From assembly GCA_910579325.1 (NCBI GenBank), contig CAJTTU010000070.1, positions 1,034 to 18,459 on the forward strand: a stretch of 17,426 bases of DNA. The letters are read 5' to 3'. Numbering within the stretch: the stretch's first letter is position 1; each line of letters starts with the position of its first letter. The position numbers were made by a program, and so were the translations under genes. Below the pieces are notes generated by a model, which did not search any database, was not told where the DNA came from, and saw only the letters and a program-made list of their open reading frames with translations. This DNA is from an uncultured Lachnospiraceae bacterium. GTDB lineage: Bacteria; Bacillota; Clostridia; Lachnospirales; Lachnospiraceae. Shown here in pieces: positions 1 through 6,515 of this stretch.

Positions 1-240
1 TATCCCAAAAACCGCACCCAGCCCCATCGTAACAATTAATCCAATCGTGACGCACCCACCCATATAAGCAAGCTTTATTTCAAGACAGGCAGTCAATATA
101 GAAATGATACAGATAAGCCCCCACTTACTTTTGTTATGATATGCCCGTGTCTGTTCCGCCAGTTCCTTTTGGGTAAAACCCTTTTCTTTGCCGCGCATGT
201 CGGTCAATGCGCCAAATTTTTGTTTATCAATATGAAACAT
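1..240 (-). CDS. Shortened XRE-type regulator with membrane segment, partial (runs off left edge)
   Basis: An open frame reads without a stop from an ATG at 240 to the window edge, giving 80 residues. The SD AGGAG lies about 10 bases upstream. The first 30 residues (MFHIDKQKFGA then KGFTQKELAEQ) match the start of the helix-turn-helix of Lachnospiraceae XRE regulators. In that family the next residues complete the HTH and lead into a long linker. Here the sequence instead jumps to TRAYHNKSKWGL and two hydrophobic stretches (about residues 40-60 and 63-80), which resemble the C-terminal membrane part of the same family. I infer an in-frame internal deletion that removed the recognition helix, so DNA binding is doubtful. 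The alternative is a small membrane protein that only happens to start this way. The reading frame is seen directly; the family and the deletion rest on recalled homologues. Confidence 0.55.
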   Translation of the reverse strand, partial: MFHIDKQKFGALTDMRGKEKGFTQKELAEQTRAYHNKSKWGLICIISILTACLEIKLAYMGGCVTIGLIVTMGLGAVFGI

Positions 241-379
241 CCCTTTTTCTCCTGCTGTCTCCCCCATTATTTTTCTAACCCTATTTTCGCACTATATCCG
301 CCAAAACGCAACCGAATCACAGGAAAACCACAGAAAAATCACATATTCCGCAGTTCGATCGGCAGCAGAATCCTAAATC

Positions 380-1336
380 CTATCTCCTATTCTCTCCATA
401 ATCAGTCCGCACAGGCATTTCCCCTTCCGCAGACAGCAAAAGAAACGAAAACAATAAATGCATGCGCTCCCCGTCGTCACGCAAATCCACCGCAAACTGT
501 TCCTGAATCTGCTTTAACCGATATTTCAGCGTATTGATATGAATGGAAAGCGCCGCCGCCGTCTTTACCAGACTTCGCTCCTTATACAGATAAACTGCCA
601 TCGTCCGGCAATACTGTGTGTGATGTTCCCGGTCATGACGGAGCAATTCTCCCACCAGCGGATGCGCAAGGCTGACAGACAGATGCTCCCGCAGAAAACT
701 GCCGGCGTAATCCAGCGCATGCATTTTACAGTCGCTGATGAAAATACCCTTTTCCTTCCCAGACCGCAGCGCCAGACCGGCCTGGGAAAAAGCTGCCGAC
801 GCCTCTAACAAATCATAAAAGGGAAAACTGATGCCTGCCGTAAAGCTGATCCAGCGCCCGAGCTCCTCCAGGATATCCCGTATCCTCTCCAATATATCCT
901 GACTGTCGTGAACCAGCGCCAGATAATACATCTGATACCGCATAAACTGCACATCCGGATACATCTGCCTGAAATGATATTTTAACCTTGTATAAACAAA
1001 ACTGCCGTCCTCTTCACTCTGAATCAGATAAATATACTTTGCGTCCCTCAGCTTCCATCCCATGCGCTGAAAAAAACGCAGTGATTTCCCATAATCAGCC
1101 TGCTCCGAAGGATTCAGGATACATTCCAAAAACTGTTTCGCGTCGACGACCTGTTCCGCCGTCCCGTAACGGCTGAACCAGAGAACCACCTGTTCATTCA
1201 GCAGCTCGAACAACTGTTTCTGTACCATGGTCAATTCGGATTTTTGCAGAAACAGCATGATGCCCCCGTCGAAAATATAAGTCTCCATTTTATAATCTTT
1301 TAAGTGTTCCCGCACCATCCACATGCTCAGATACAC
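380..1336 (-). CDS. PucR/CdaR-type transcriptional regulator with shortened sensor half
   Basis: The C-terminus is a PucR-type helix-turn-helix (HTH_30): VYLYKERSLVKTAAALSIHI followed by NTLKYRLKQIQEQF and a LLFSFLL end. Such proteins regulate purine, sugar-acid or methylated-compound catabolism. I chose the GTG at 1336 (318 residues) because GAGGGGG sits 8 bases upstream and the protein then begins VYLSMWMVREHLKDY, which is how Lachnospiraceae relatives start. The ATG at 1387 (335 residues) has no SD. Relatives as I recall them have about 480-520 residues with a long N-terminal sensor. Here only about 20 residues of that start are left before the middle domain (about 35-230), so an internal deletion is likely. 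The gene is divergent from the UroD-family gene, its probable target. It may be expressed but unable to sense its ligand. Confidence 0.8.
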   Translation of the reverse strand: MYLSMWMVREHLKDYKMETYIFDGGIMLFLQKSELTMVQKQLFELLNEQVVLWFSRYGTAEQVVDAKQFLECILNPSEQADYGKSLRFFQRMGWKLRDAKYIYLIQSEEDGSFVYTRLKYHFRQMYPDVQFMRYQMYYLALVHDSQDILERIRDILEELGRWISFTAGISFPFYDLLEASAAFSQAGLALRSGKEKGIFISDCKMHALDYAGSFLREHLSVSLAHPLVGELLRHDREHHTQYCRTMAVYLYKERSLVKTAAALSIHINTLKYRLKQIQEQFAVDLRDDGERMHLLFSFLLLSAEGEMPVRTDYGENRR

Positions 1337-1344
1337 TGCCGTAT

Positions 1345-1351
1345 CCCCCTC
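1345..1351 (-). promoter_or_regulatory. Strong SD that decides the GTG start of the PucR-type gene
   Basis: GAGGGGG on the minus strand lies 8 bases before the GTG at 1336-1334. The upstream in-frame ATG at 1387 has no purine-rich SD (it is preceded by ATTTGAAATTTA), so the GTG is the better start. Confidence 0.6.
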
Positions 1352-1404
1352 ACGCCCATTATCCGAAACAGCTGATATATGCCGCATTAAATTTCAAATA
1401 ATTG

Positions 1405-1415
1405 TCCGATTCGGA
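1405..1415. promoter_or_regulatory. Candidate operator: 11-bp palindrome between the divergent genes
   Basis: TCCGATTCGGA is a perfect inverted repeat with a one-base centre, in the AT-rich 185-base interval between the PucR-type gene (GTG at 1336) and the UroD-family gene (ATG at 1522). Its position suits a binding site for the divergent regulator. No convincing sigma-A promoter is visible: TTTTAT and TAAAAT spaced 17 bases apart (about 1420-1450) is the best plus-strand candidate, and it is weak. Confidence 0.35.
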
Positions 1416-1521
1416 TATTTTATTTTACCACACCCTCCTGTAAAATAAAAGCAGAGAAACAACCGCCGCGCAATCCGGACATGCAAAAAACGACGCAAAA
1501 ATTTATTTACAGGAGGAACGT

Positions 1522-2627
1522 ATGAACACAAAAGAACAATACCAGGAACGGATGAAACGAATTGACGACGCACTGGCTGTCAGAGAGCCTGACCGGGTGC
1601 CTGTCATCCCCTTTGTGCAGACCTACTGCATTTACCCATTACGGGCATACCATGGCCGAGGCCATGTACAACGCCGAAGCCGCGAAAGACGGCGTCCGGA
1701 AATATCTTGCGGAATATGAACCCGATGTCAATTATGGCTACGGCGCTTTTTTCTGCGGAATGGGGCCGGCCTTTGACAAGGCCGGGTTGAAAATGCTGCA
1801 CTGGGCAGGCCAGAAAGACAGTATCTGCACGGAAAATTCCATTCATCAATTTGTGGAAAAACCATATCTGGAGGACGACAAATATCCGGAAATACTAAAA
1901 GACCTTTCCGGATGGACTATGAAAAAATATCTTCCCAGAAATCTGGAAGTAATGAAACCGCTGGCAAATCTGTCCTTTGACGCCATGCTGGAATACGGCG
2001 CTTTCCCGTCGCTGATGCAGTTTGCCCAATCCCGAGATTATAAAAATGTTTGAGACGCTGGCAGAAGCCGGAAAAATCGCTGCCGACGCCTATGGGCAGA
2101 TCAGCGCTTTTGATCAGGAGATGATTGAAGCCGGGTATCCCCTTTTGTTTAACGCTACAATCACCGTTGCCTTCGATATGCTCAGCGACTGCCTGCGGGG
2201 CACGATCGATACGATGGCCGACCTGTACGAGCAGCCGGAATACGTTCTGCAGGCAGTCGAAAACTTTTATCCCGGCACACTGTACGGCGCTCTCGCCCAG
2301 GCGAAAATGTCTCCCGGCAAGCTGGTATTTATCCCGCTGCACAAAGGTCTGGACGGTTTTATGGGCAATGAGCAGTATCTGAAATTTTACTGGCCTACAA
2401 TGAAACGGCTGGTAGGCGACCACTGCTGTATCTGCGGCGGATTTAATGATAAGCTGCTGATCAGCGCAACGCCCGAACAGGTAAAAGACGAGGTAAAACG
2501 GGTGCTGAATATCTGCGTCCCCGGCGGCGGCTATATGTTCGATGTCAATATGACCATCGATTCGGACGCAAAGCCGGAAAATGTGGAGGCCATGTTCGAT
2601 ACGGTAAAGACATACGGGAAATATTAA
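1522..2627 (+). pseudogene. UroD-family (corrinoid methyltransferase-like) protein, two frameshifts and an internal deletion
   Basis: The gene starts at an ATG 6 bases after a strong AGGAGG and ends at TAA 2627, but needs three frames. Frame 1 (MNTKEQYQERMKRIDDALA) passes to frame 2 at 1635-1637 (then HYGHTMAEAMYNAEAAKDG). Frame 2 passes to frame 3 at 2025-2027 (then NPEIIKMFETLAEAGKIAA). Each shift equals one extra C in a CCC run. Motifs such as FDQEMIEAG, LVFIPLHKGLDGFMG, CCICGG and a C-terminal NVEAMFDTVKTYG place it in the uroporphyrinogen-decarboxylase-like family. Anaerobes use this family for methyl transfer to or from corrinoid and coenzyme carriers, and sometimes for demethylation. 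Between MKRLV and GDHCCICGG roughly 45 residues found in relatives (the strand-helix part after the WPT helix) are missing. The product is probably not functional unless the frameshifts are sequencing errors, and even then the deletion remains. Confidence 0.8.
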
Positions 2628-2737
2628 TCTGCCGGTATGTTTAGGCAGCCGGGCTGTAACAGCTTGGCCGCATGAAACATACTCGGCGGAATCTCCCGCA
2701 TATCTTTTTCATCCCCCATAATCAGGATATTCGCCAT
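2624..2737 (-). CDS. Unrecognised 37-residue ORF with strong SD
   Basis: A short ORF begins MANILIMGDEKDMREIPPS and ends CLNIPAD. GGGAGG lies about 8 bases before the ATG at 2737, among the best SDs in the window. Its stop (TAA, 2626-2624) overlaps the stop of the UroD-family pseudogene on the other strand, so the two are tail to tail. There is no clear membrane segment or signal peptide. I do not recognise the family. It could be a genuine small protein, the N-terminal remnant of a larger gene cut by the rearrangement that damaged its neighbours, or a chance ORF. The SD and the fitted stop favour a translated ORF. Confidence 0.4.
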   Translation of the reverse strand: MANILIMGDEKDMREIPPSMFHAAKLLQPGCLNIPAD

Positions 2738-2880
2738 GAGATCATCCTCCCGTTCTTCTCATTCCAACGAACCTGGTGGGTTGCTCATAATATACATTCT
2801 CTCAATTTGCAAAGCAGTTGAAGCTCCATTCTCACTTTATAAACGACAAACTCGGGCTATACCATTTAACACTGTTCATG

Positions 2881-2910
2881 ATAAAAGCAGTCAGCTTCCA
2901 CCGACTGCCT
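2881..2910 (-). terminator. Intrinsic terminator of the iscS-iscU operon
   Basis: On the minus strand GCAGTC and GACTGC pair, extended by wobble pairs toward a GGAA loop, and are followed by TTTTAT. The hairpin begins 18 bases after the iscU stop, as expected for the end of this operon. Confidence 0.8.
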
Positions 2911-2925
2911 TTCATCAGACTACCA

Positions 2926-3363
2926 TTAATACTCTTCCTCAATTTCTTCCTCGCCGATATCCGTCTTCGGCTTCTCCAGCCCTTCGATTACGATATGGTT
3001 TTTCTCGGCATAATCCCACAGCGCCGCATGAATCGCTTCCTCTGCCAGCAGGGAGCAGTGAATCTTTGCCGGAGGCAGGCCGTCCAGCGCCTCACAGACC
3101 GCCTTATTGGTCACCTGCATGGCCTCCTCGATGGTCTTTCCTTTTACCATCTCCGTAGCCATGCTGCTGGTAGCCACCGCTGCGCCGCAGCCGAAGGTTT
3201 TAAACTTCACATCCTGAATGACATGATTCTCGTCGATATCCAGGTAAATTCTCATAATATCGCCGCACTTCGCGTTTCCCACGGTACCCGTGCCGCTGGC
3301 TCCCTCTATCTCGCCCACATTTCTGGGATTCTGAAAATGATCCATTACTTTTTCACTGTACAT
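2926..3363 (-). CDS. iscU: IscU/NifU-type Fe-S cluster assembly scaffold
   Basis: The protein has 145 residues, slightly longer than typical IscU. The three cluster ligands are present: Cys33 in AKCGD, Cys59 in FGCGAAVATSS and Cys103 in KIHCSLLAEEAI, with the conserved Asp35. IscU assembles a [2Fe-2S] cluster in the cytoplasm using sulfur handed over by the cysteine desulfurase encoded just upstream, then passes it to apoproteins. The N-terminus MYSEKVMDHFQNPRNVG is typical of the stand-alone Clostridia form. It lacks the C-terminal NifU domain; the acidic tail EEEIEEEY is all that follows. The ATG at 3363 has GAAAGGAAAAGG upstream. It is cotranscribed with nifS after an unusual 138-base gap and ends at a good terminator. 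The gene may also be called nifU in Clostridia annotations. Confidence 0.95.
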   Translation of the reverse strand: MYSEKVMDHFQNPRNVGEIEGASGTGTVGNAKCGDIMRIYLDIDENHVIQDVKFKTFGCGAAVATSSMATEMVKGKTIEEAMQVTNKAVCEALDGLPPAKIHCSLLAEEAIHAALWDYAEKNHIVIEGLEKPKTDIGEEEIEEEY

Positions 3364-3381
3364 ATCCTTTTCCTTTCTTAT

Positions 3382-3396
3382 TCCAGTTCCGCAACT
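3382..3396. repeat. Direct repeat copy 1 (15 bp) flanking the iscS-iscU intergenic element
   Basis: TCCAGTTCCGCAACT occurs here and again at 3487-3501 in the same orientation, 105 bases apart. The minus-strand copy AGTTGCGGAACT is itself a small hairpin. Collapsing the two copies into one would leave a normal short nifS-iscU spacer. Confidence 0.75.
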
Positions 3397-3403
3397 ACCC
3401 TTT

Positions 3404-3466
3404 CAAGCCCCCGAACCTGGGAGAATTTCCAGCCACTAAAGTGTCTGTAAATCCTCCCGGGGCTTG
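3404..3466 (-). other. Structured 63-nt intergenic element between nifS and iscU
   Basis: On the minus strand an 8-bp outer stem (CAAGCCCC with GGGGCTTG) encloses a 10-bp stem (GGGAGGATTT with AAATTCTCCC, one wobble) and a capping hairpin (CAG.CACT TT AGTG.CTG). A 7-base bulge, AGGTTCG, lies on the 3' side only. No U tract follows, so it is not an intrinsic terminator. It may be an RNA that tunes the relative output of nifS and iscU by processing or stability, or a small mobile or repeat element. I do not recognise a named RNA family. The folding is directly visible; the role is inference. Confidence 0.55.
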
Positions 3467-3486
3467 TACGGTCCGTTGCTGTTTTA

Positions 3487-3501
3487 TCCAGTTCCGCAAC
3501 T
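3487..3501. repeat. Direct repeat copy 2 (15 bp) next to the nifS stop codon
   Basis: This second TCCAGTTCCGCAACT directly abuts the nifS stop codon (3502-3504). With the copy at 3382-3396 it brackets the folded element. Confidence 0.75.
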
Positions 3502-4686
3502 CTACTTTTTACCGTTCTTCTTCATAAAGTCCTCATACAGAGGAGACATAGCCCTTAAATTTTCCACGATCTTTACCAGCTTGTCCACCACATAATCCAA
3601 ATCCTCTTTCGTCGTCTCATCCCCGATCGTAACCCGGAGAGAACCATGGGCAATCTCGTGGGGCAGACCGATGGCCAGCAGTACATGGGAAGGATCCAGG
3701 GAGCCTGACGTACAGGCGGAACCGCTGGAAGCGCAGATGCCTGCCAGGTCCAGGTTAATCAGCATGGATTCTCCTTCGATAAACCGGAAGCAAAAGCTGG
3801 CGTTATTAGGCAGCCGGCGTTTAGGATCGCCGTTTAATCTGGCATAGGGAATCTCCTTTAACACCCTGTCGATCAGATAATCCCGCAGCTCACACTGGCG
3901 TTTACCTTCCTGCTCCATCTCCGAAGCCGCCAGCTTCGCCGCCGTTCCCATGCCCACGATGCCGGGGGTATTCAGCGTTCCGGCCCTTCTTTTCCGTTCC
4001 TGAGCGCCGCCATGTATATAGGAGCGGATTTTCACGCCTTTTCGGATATACAGAAACCCCACGCCGTTCGGTCCATAAAATTTATGTCCGCTGGCGCTCA
4101 GCATATCTATGTTCATCTCGTCCACATCGATGGGGACATGAGCGAATGCCTGTACGGCATCGGTGTGGAACAGTACGCCATGCTTTTTCGCGACAGCGCC
4201 GATCTCTTTGATTGGTTCTATGGTGCCGATCTCATTATTCGCGAACATCACGGAGATCAGAATCGTATCCGGCCTGACGGCTTTTTCCAGCTCCGCCGGG
4301 TCCACCAGTCCCAGCTCGTCCACATCCAGATATGTCACCTCAAAGCCCTTCTTCTCCAGATAAGCGCAGGTGTGGAGAATCGCATGATGCTCGATCTTCG
4401 TCGTAATAATGTGCTTTCCCTTATTTCCATAAGCATCCGCCGCGGCAATCAACGCCCAGTTATCGGATTCCGTACCGCCGCCGGTAAAATAAATTTCTTC
4501 CGGCTTCGCTCCCAGAATCCCGGCGATCGCCGCTCTGTTCTCGTCCACTCCTTTTTTCGCCTCTCCGGCAAAACTGTATATGGCGGACGGATTCGCATAG
4601 TATTCCGTAAAATATGGCAGCATGGCCTCCACGGCTTCCTTCCGGGTTTTTGTCGTCGCCGCATGGTCCAGATATATACGTTTCAT
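3502..4686 (-). CDS. nifS: Cysteine desulfurase (IscS/NifS family)
   Basis: The protein has 394 residues, normal for the family. It converts L-cysteine to alanine and passes the persulfide sulfur to scaffold proteins, here the adjacent IscU. The PLP lysine is Lys202 in SASGHKFYGPNGVG. The catalytic cysteine is Cys325 in SSGSACTSGS, the short flexible-loop form of group I enzymes. Other family marks are YLDHAATT at the N-terminus, GGGTESDNWAL, the IEHHAIL histidine and HTDAVQAF. The ATG at 4686 is preceded by AGGAG about 10 bases upstream. It is the first gene of the nifS-iscU operon, with a strong sigma-A promoter and a structured leader. In many Clostridia a Rrf2/IscR regulator gene precedes this pair, but none is present here. 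A role in tRNA thiolation (iscS-like) is also possible. Confidence 0.95.
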   Translation of the reverse strand: MKRIYLDHAATTKTRKEAVEAMLPYFTEYYANPSAIYSFAGEAKKGVDENRAAIAGILGAKPEEIYFTGGGTESDNWALIAAADAYGNKGKHIITTKIEHHAILHTCAYLEKKGFEVTYLDVDELGLVDPAELEKAVRPDTILISVMFANNEIGTIEPIKEIGAVAKKHGVLFHTDAVQAFAHVPIDVDEMNIDMLSASGHKFYGPNGVGFLYIRKGVKIRSYIHGGAQERKRRAGTLNTPGIVGMGTAAKLAASEMEQEGKRQCELRDYLIDRVLKEIPYARLNGDPKRRLPNNASFCFRFIEGESMLINLDLAGICASSGSACTSGSLDPSHVLLAIGLPHEIAHGSLRVTIGDETTKEDLDYVVDKLVKIVENLRAMSPLYEDFMKKNGKK

Positions 4687-4740
4687 AGACTTATCACTCC
4701 TGACTTTTACACTGAATCATATTTATGTCTGCGGACATCT

Positions 4741-4810
4741 GTGAAAGCTCTGACTCTCCCGACATGTCCTATCGTATACTGCCTGATATCAGTACACGAT
4801 TTCCTTTCAC
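4741..4810 (-). promoter_or_regulatory. Folded 5' leader of the nifS-iscU mRNA (candidate cis-regulatory RNA)
   Basis: GTGAAAG (4810-4804) pairs with CTTTCAC (4747-4741) as an outer 7-bp stem. It starts at about the expected transcription start, 5-8 bases after the -10. Inside is an 11-bp hairpin at 4771-4800 (ATCGTGTACTG with CAGTATACGAT, one G-U, 8-base loop). Downstream is ATGTC-CGCA-GACAT. GGACA inside the stem can alternatively pair with TGTCC just outside it, which would compete with the outer stem. There is no U tract. It does not match any riboswitch or T-box sequence I know. Confidence 0.5.
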
Positions 4811-4814
4811 AGGT

Positions 4815-4843
4815 ACTATAACATATAATTCTACTAGTGTCAA
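4815..4843 (-). promoter_or_regulatory. Sigma-A promoter of nifS-iscU
   Basis: TTGACA (4843-4838) and TATAGT (4820-4815) are separated by exactly 17 bases on the minus strand. Transcription would begin near 4810-4807 and give a leader of about 120 bases. Confidence 0.85.
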
Positions 4844-4962
4844 GGTAGGAATTAAAAAGATAAGCAACTTTCAAAAAGAAAAGCTGCCAGAGATATACCG
4901 CGTAAGAAAGGTAGACTATTTTAAGCCGCCGTCACATAAAATGAGAACAACCCTATTTATTC

Positions 4963-4971
4963 AGGTGATCC
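4963..4971 (+). promoter_or_regulatory. Extended SD that fixes the TTG start of spoVB
   Basis: AGGTGATCC is the exact complement of the last nine bases of the usual Bacillota 16S rRNA 3' region (GGATCACCT). It lies 1 base before TTG 4973, with its AGGTGA core 4 bases upstream. It replaces the usual AGGAGG core. The GTG inside it (4965) leads to TGA after three codons, and the ATG at 4941 is out of frame. Confidence 0.55.
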
Positions 4972-4972
4972 C

Positions 4973-6499
4973 TTGAATCGAAAAAATCCTGTTCTCACCG
5001 GCACGCTGATTCTCACCGCCGCCGGCTTTATCACACGTATCCTTGGCTTTTTTTACCGCATTTATCTGTCTGATCTGATCGGCGCGGAAGGAATGGGGCT
5101 GTACCAGCTCCTGTTTCCTGTGTTCGGCGTCTGTTTTTCTCTGTGCTGCGGGCCGATTCAGACCTCTATTTCCCGATATGTGGCATCTTCCGTGGCAGAC
5201 GAAACCAACTGCCGCCGTTTTTTTCACGCCGGCTTCCTTTTATCTCTGTTTTTATCGCTGCTCAGCAGCATGGCCCTGTACCTGTTCGCGCCGCAAATCG
5301 CCCGTTACATTCTGCTGGAGCAGCGCTGCGCTCCGCTTTTAAAGATCATGGCGCTGTCCATACCGGTAAATTCCGTCCATTGCTGTATCTGCGGCTATTA
5401 CTATGGAAAAAAGAAAGCCGCGGTCCCCGCCTTTTCTCAGCTGGCCGAACAGCTGGTCCGGGTCTTCTCCGTATATCTGATCGTCCAGGTTATGCTGTCC
5501 CGGGGAAAGGAAATCACCACAATGATCGCGGTCATCGGGCTGTTTACCGGAGAAGCCGGCGCCATGCTTTACACCATTGCCGCCTACACTGTGACCCGTA
5601 CGCTCCGTCAGATCCGGTCTGCCACGACAGCCAGAAACATCTCCTATACCCAGGCAGGCGCAAACATTCTGAAAATGGCGGTTCCTCTGGAGGCCAACCG
5701 GCTGGTGATCAGCATTCTCCAGAGTGTGGAGGCCGTCATGATTCCCGGACGGCTGCAGATGTACGGGCTTTCTTCCTCCCAGGCGCTGGCCGTTTACGGC
5801 ACTTTAACAGGCATGGCCATGCATTTTATCATGTTTCCGTCGGCGCTGACCAATTCCATCGCCGTCATGCTGCTGCCTGAGGTGGCGGAAGCCCAGTCTT
5901 TAAACCATACCAATAAAATCAGCAGGAACGCCAGCGTCTCCTTAAGCTTCTGCCTGTCCATCGGCATCCTGTGCACCGGTATCTTTCTCTACTATGGCAT
6001 GGATATGGGCGTTCTGTTCTTTAAAAACGAAATAGCCGGACAGTTTATCCGCAATCTTGCCTGGCTCTGCCCTTTTTTATACATCGCCACCACCATGGGC
6101 AGCATTCTAAACGGCATGGGAAAAACCTCCCTAACCTTTACCAACAGCCTGATCTCTCTGATCGTCCAGCTGGCCTTTATCATATTCGGCATTCCCAGAT
6201 TCGGTATCGGCGCTTATCTGATGGGAATGCTGGTCAGTGAGCTGACTTTATGCTTCCTTCATCTGGAGGCGGTAAAAAAAAGCGCGGCCCTCTCCTTTCA
6301 GCCCTTCCACCAGCTGGCAAGGCCGCTGTGCGCTTTTTTCCTCTCCTATTGGATCGCACAGACCTTTACCGGTTCCCTTTACCGGCAATTTTCCTTCCAT
6401 CCCATGGTGAAGCTGCTGGTATCTGCAGGCGCCGTATCCGGCATCTATCTGCTGCTTTTGATCCTCACAGCCGGATGGGAAAGAAAAGTACATAACTGA
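4973..6499 (+). CDS. spoVB: SpoVB-type polysaccharide/lipid II flippase of the MATE-like (MOP) superfamily
   Basis: The 508-residue integral membrane protein is close to the usual SpoVB length of about 520. It starts NPVLTGTLILTAAGFITRIL and continues FYRIYLSDLIGAEGMGLYQL, the N-terminal signature of stage V sporulation protein B. Hydrophobic segments fill the whole length, about 14 helices, with few long loops. SpoVB proteins belong with MurJ and Wzx and are thought to flip the lipid-linked peptidoglycan precursor used for spore cortex, acting in the forespore-surrounding membrane. The start is TTG at 4973, supported by alignment with family N-termini and an SD matching the 16S 3' end. It is divergent from nifS (286 bases) with no sure promoter; sporulation sigma factors usually drive it, and I could not identify their boxes. 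Clostridia carry several paralogues, some used for exopolysaccharide, so spoVB is the best but not the only name. Confidence 0.9.
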   Translation: MNRKNPVLTGTLILTAAGFITRILGFFYRIYLSDLIGAEGMGLYQLLFPVFGVCFSLCCGPIQTSISRYVASSVADETNCRRFFHAGFLLSLFLSLLSSMALYLFAPQIARYILLEQRCAPLLKIMALSIPVNSVHCCICGYYYGKKKAAVPAFSQLAEQLVRVFSVYLIVQVMLSRGKEITTMIAVIGLFTGEAGAMLYTIAAYTVTRTLRQIRSATTARNISYTQAGANILKMAVPLEANRLVISILQSVEAVMIPGRLQMYGLSSSQALAVYGTLTGMAMHFIMFPSALTNSIAVMLLPEVAEAQSLNHTNKISRNASVSLSFCLSIGILCTGIFLYYGMDMGVLFFKNEIAGQFIRNLAWLCPFLYIATTMGSILNGMGKTSLTFTNSLISLIVQLAFIIFGIPRFGIGAYLMGMLVSELTLCFLHLEAVKKSAALSFQPFHQLARPLCAFFLSYWIAQTFTGSLYRQFSFHPMVKLLVSAGAVSGIYLLLLILTAGWERKVHN

Positions 6500-6515
6500 A
6501 CTGCGCAGTTCAGTT
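6494..6515. terminator. Perfect 22-bp palindrome holding both convergent stop codons
   Basis: AACTGAACTG, a CG centre, and CAGTTCAGTT form a perfect dyad. TGA of spoVB is 6497-6499 and TGA of the small minus-strand gene is 6512-6510, placed symmetrically. On the plus strand TTCTTT follows; on the minus strand ATGTACTTTTCTTT follows. It can act as a weak bidirectional terminator or a transcript-end stem. Confidence 0.6.

Noticed and set aside
335..379. Hairpin after the PucR-type gene (ATTCTGC with GCGGAAT)
   Set aside because: Seven pairs including a wobble, a 13-base loop and a distant T run: too weak to call a terminator.
2818..3450. 210-codon plus-strand ORF over iscU
   Set aside because: Antisense to iscU and running through its terminator; no family features.
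4012..4821. 269-codon plus-strand ORF across nifS and its promoter
   Set aside because: Antisense to a clearly conserved gene, with no SD or recognisable domain.
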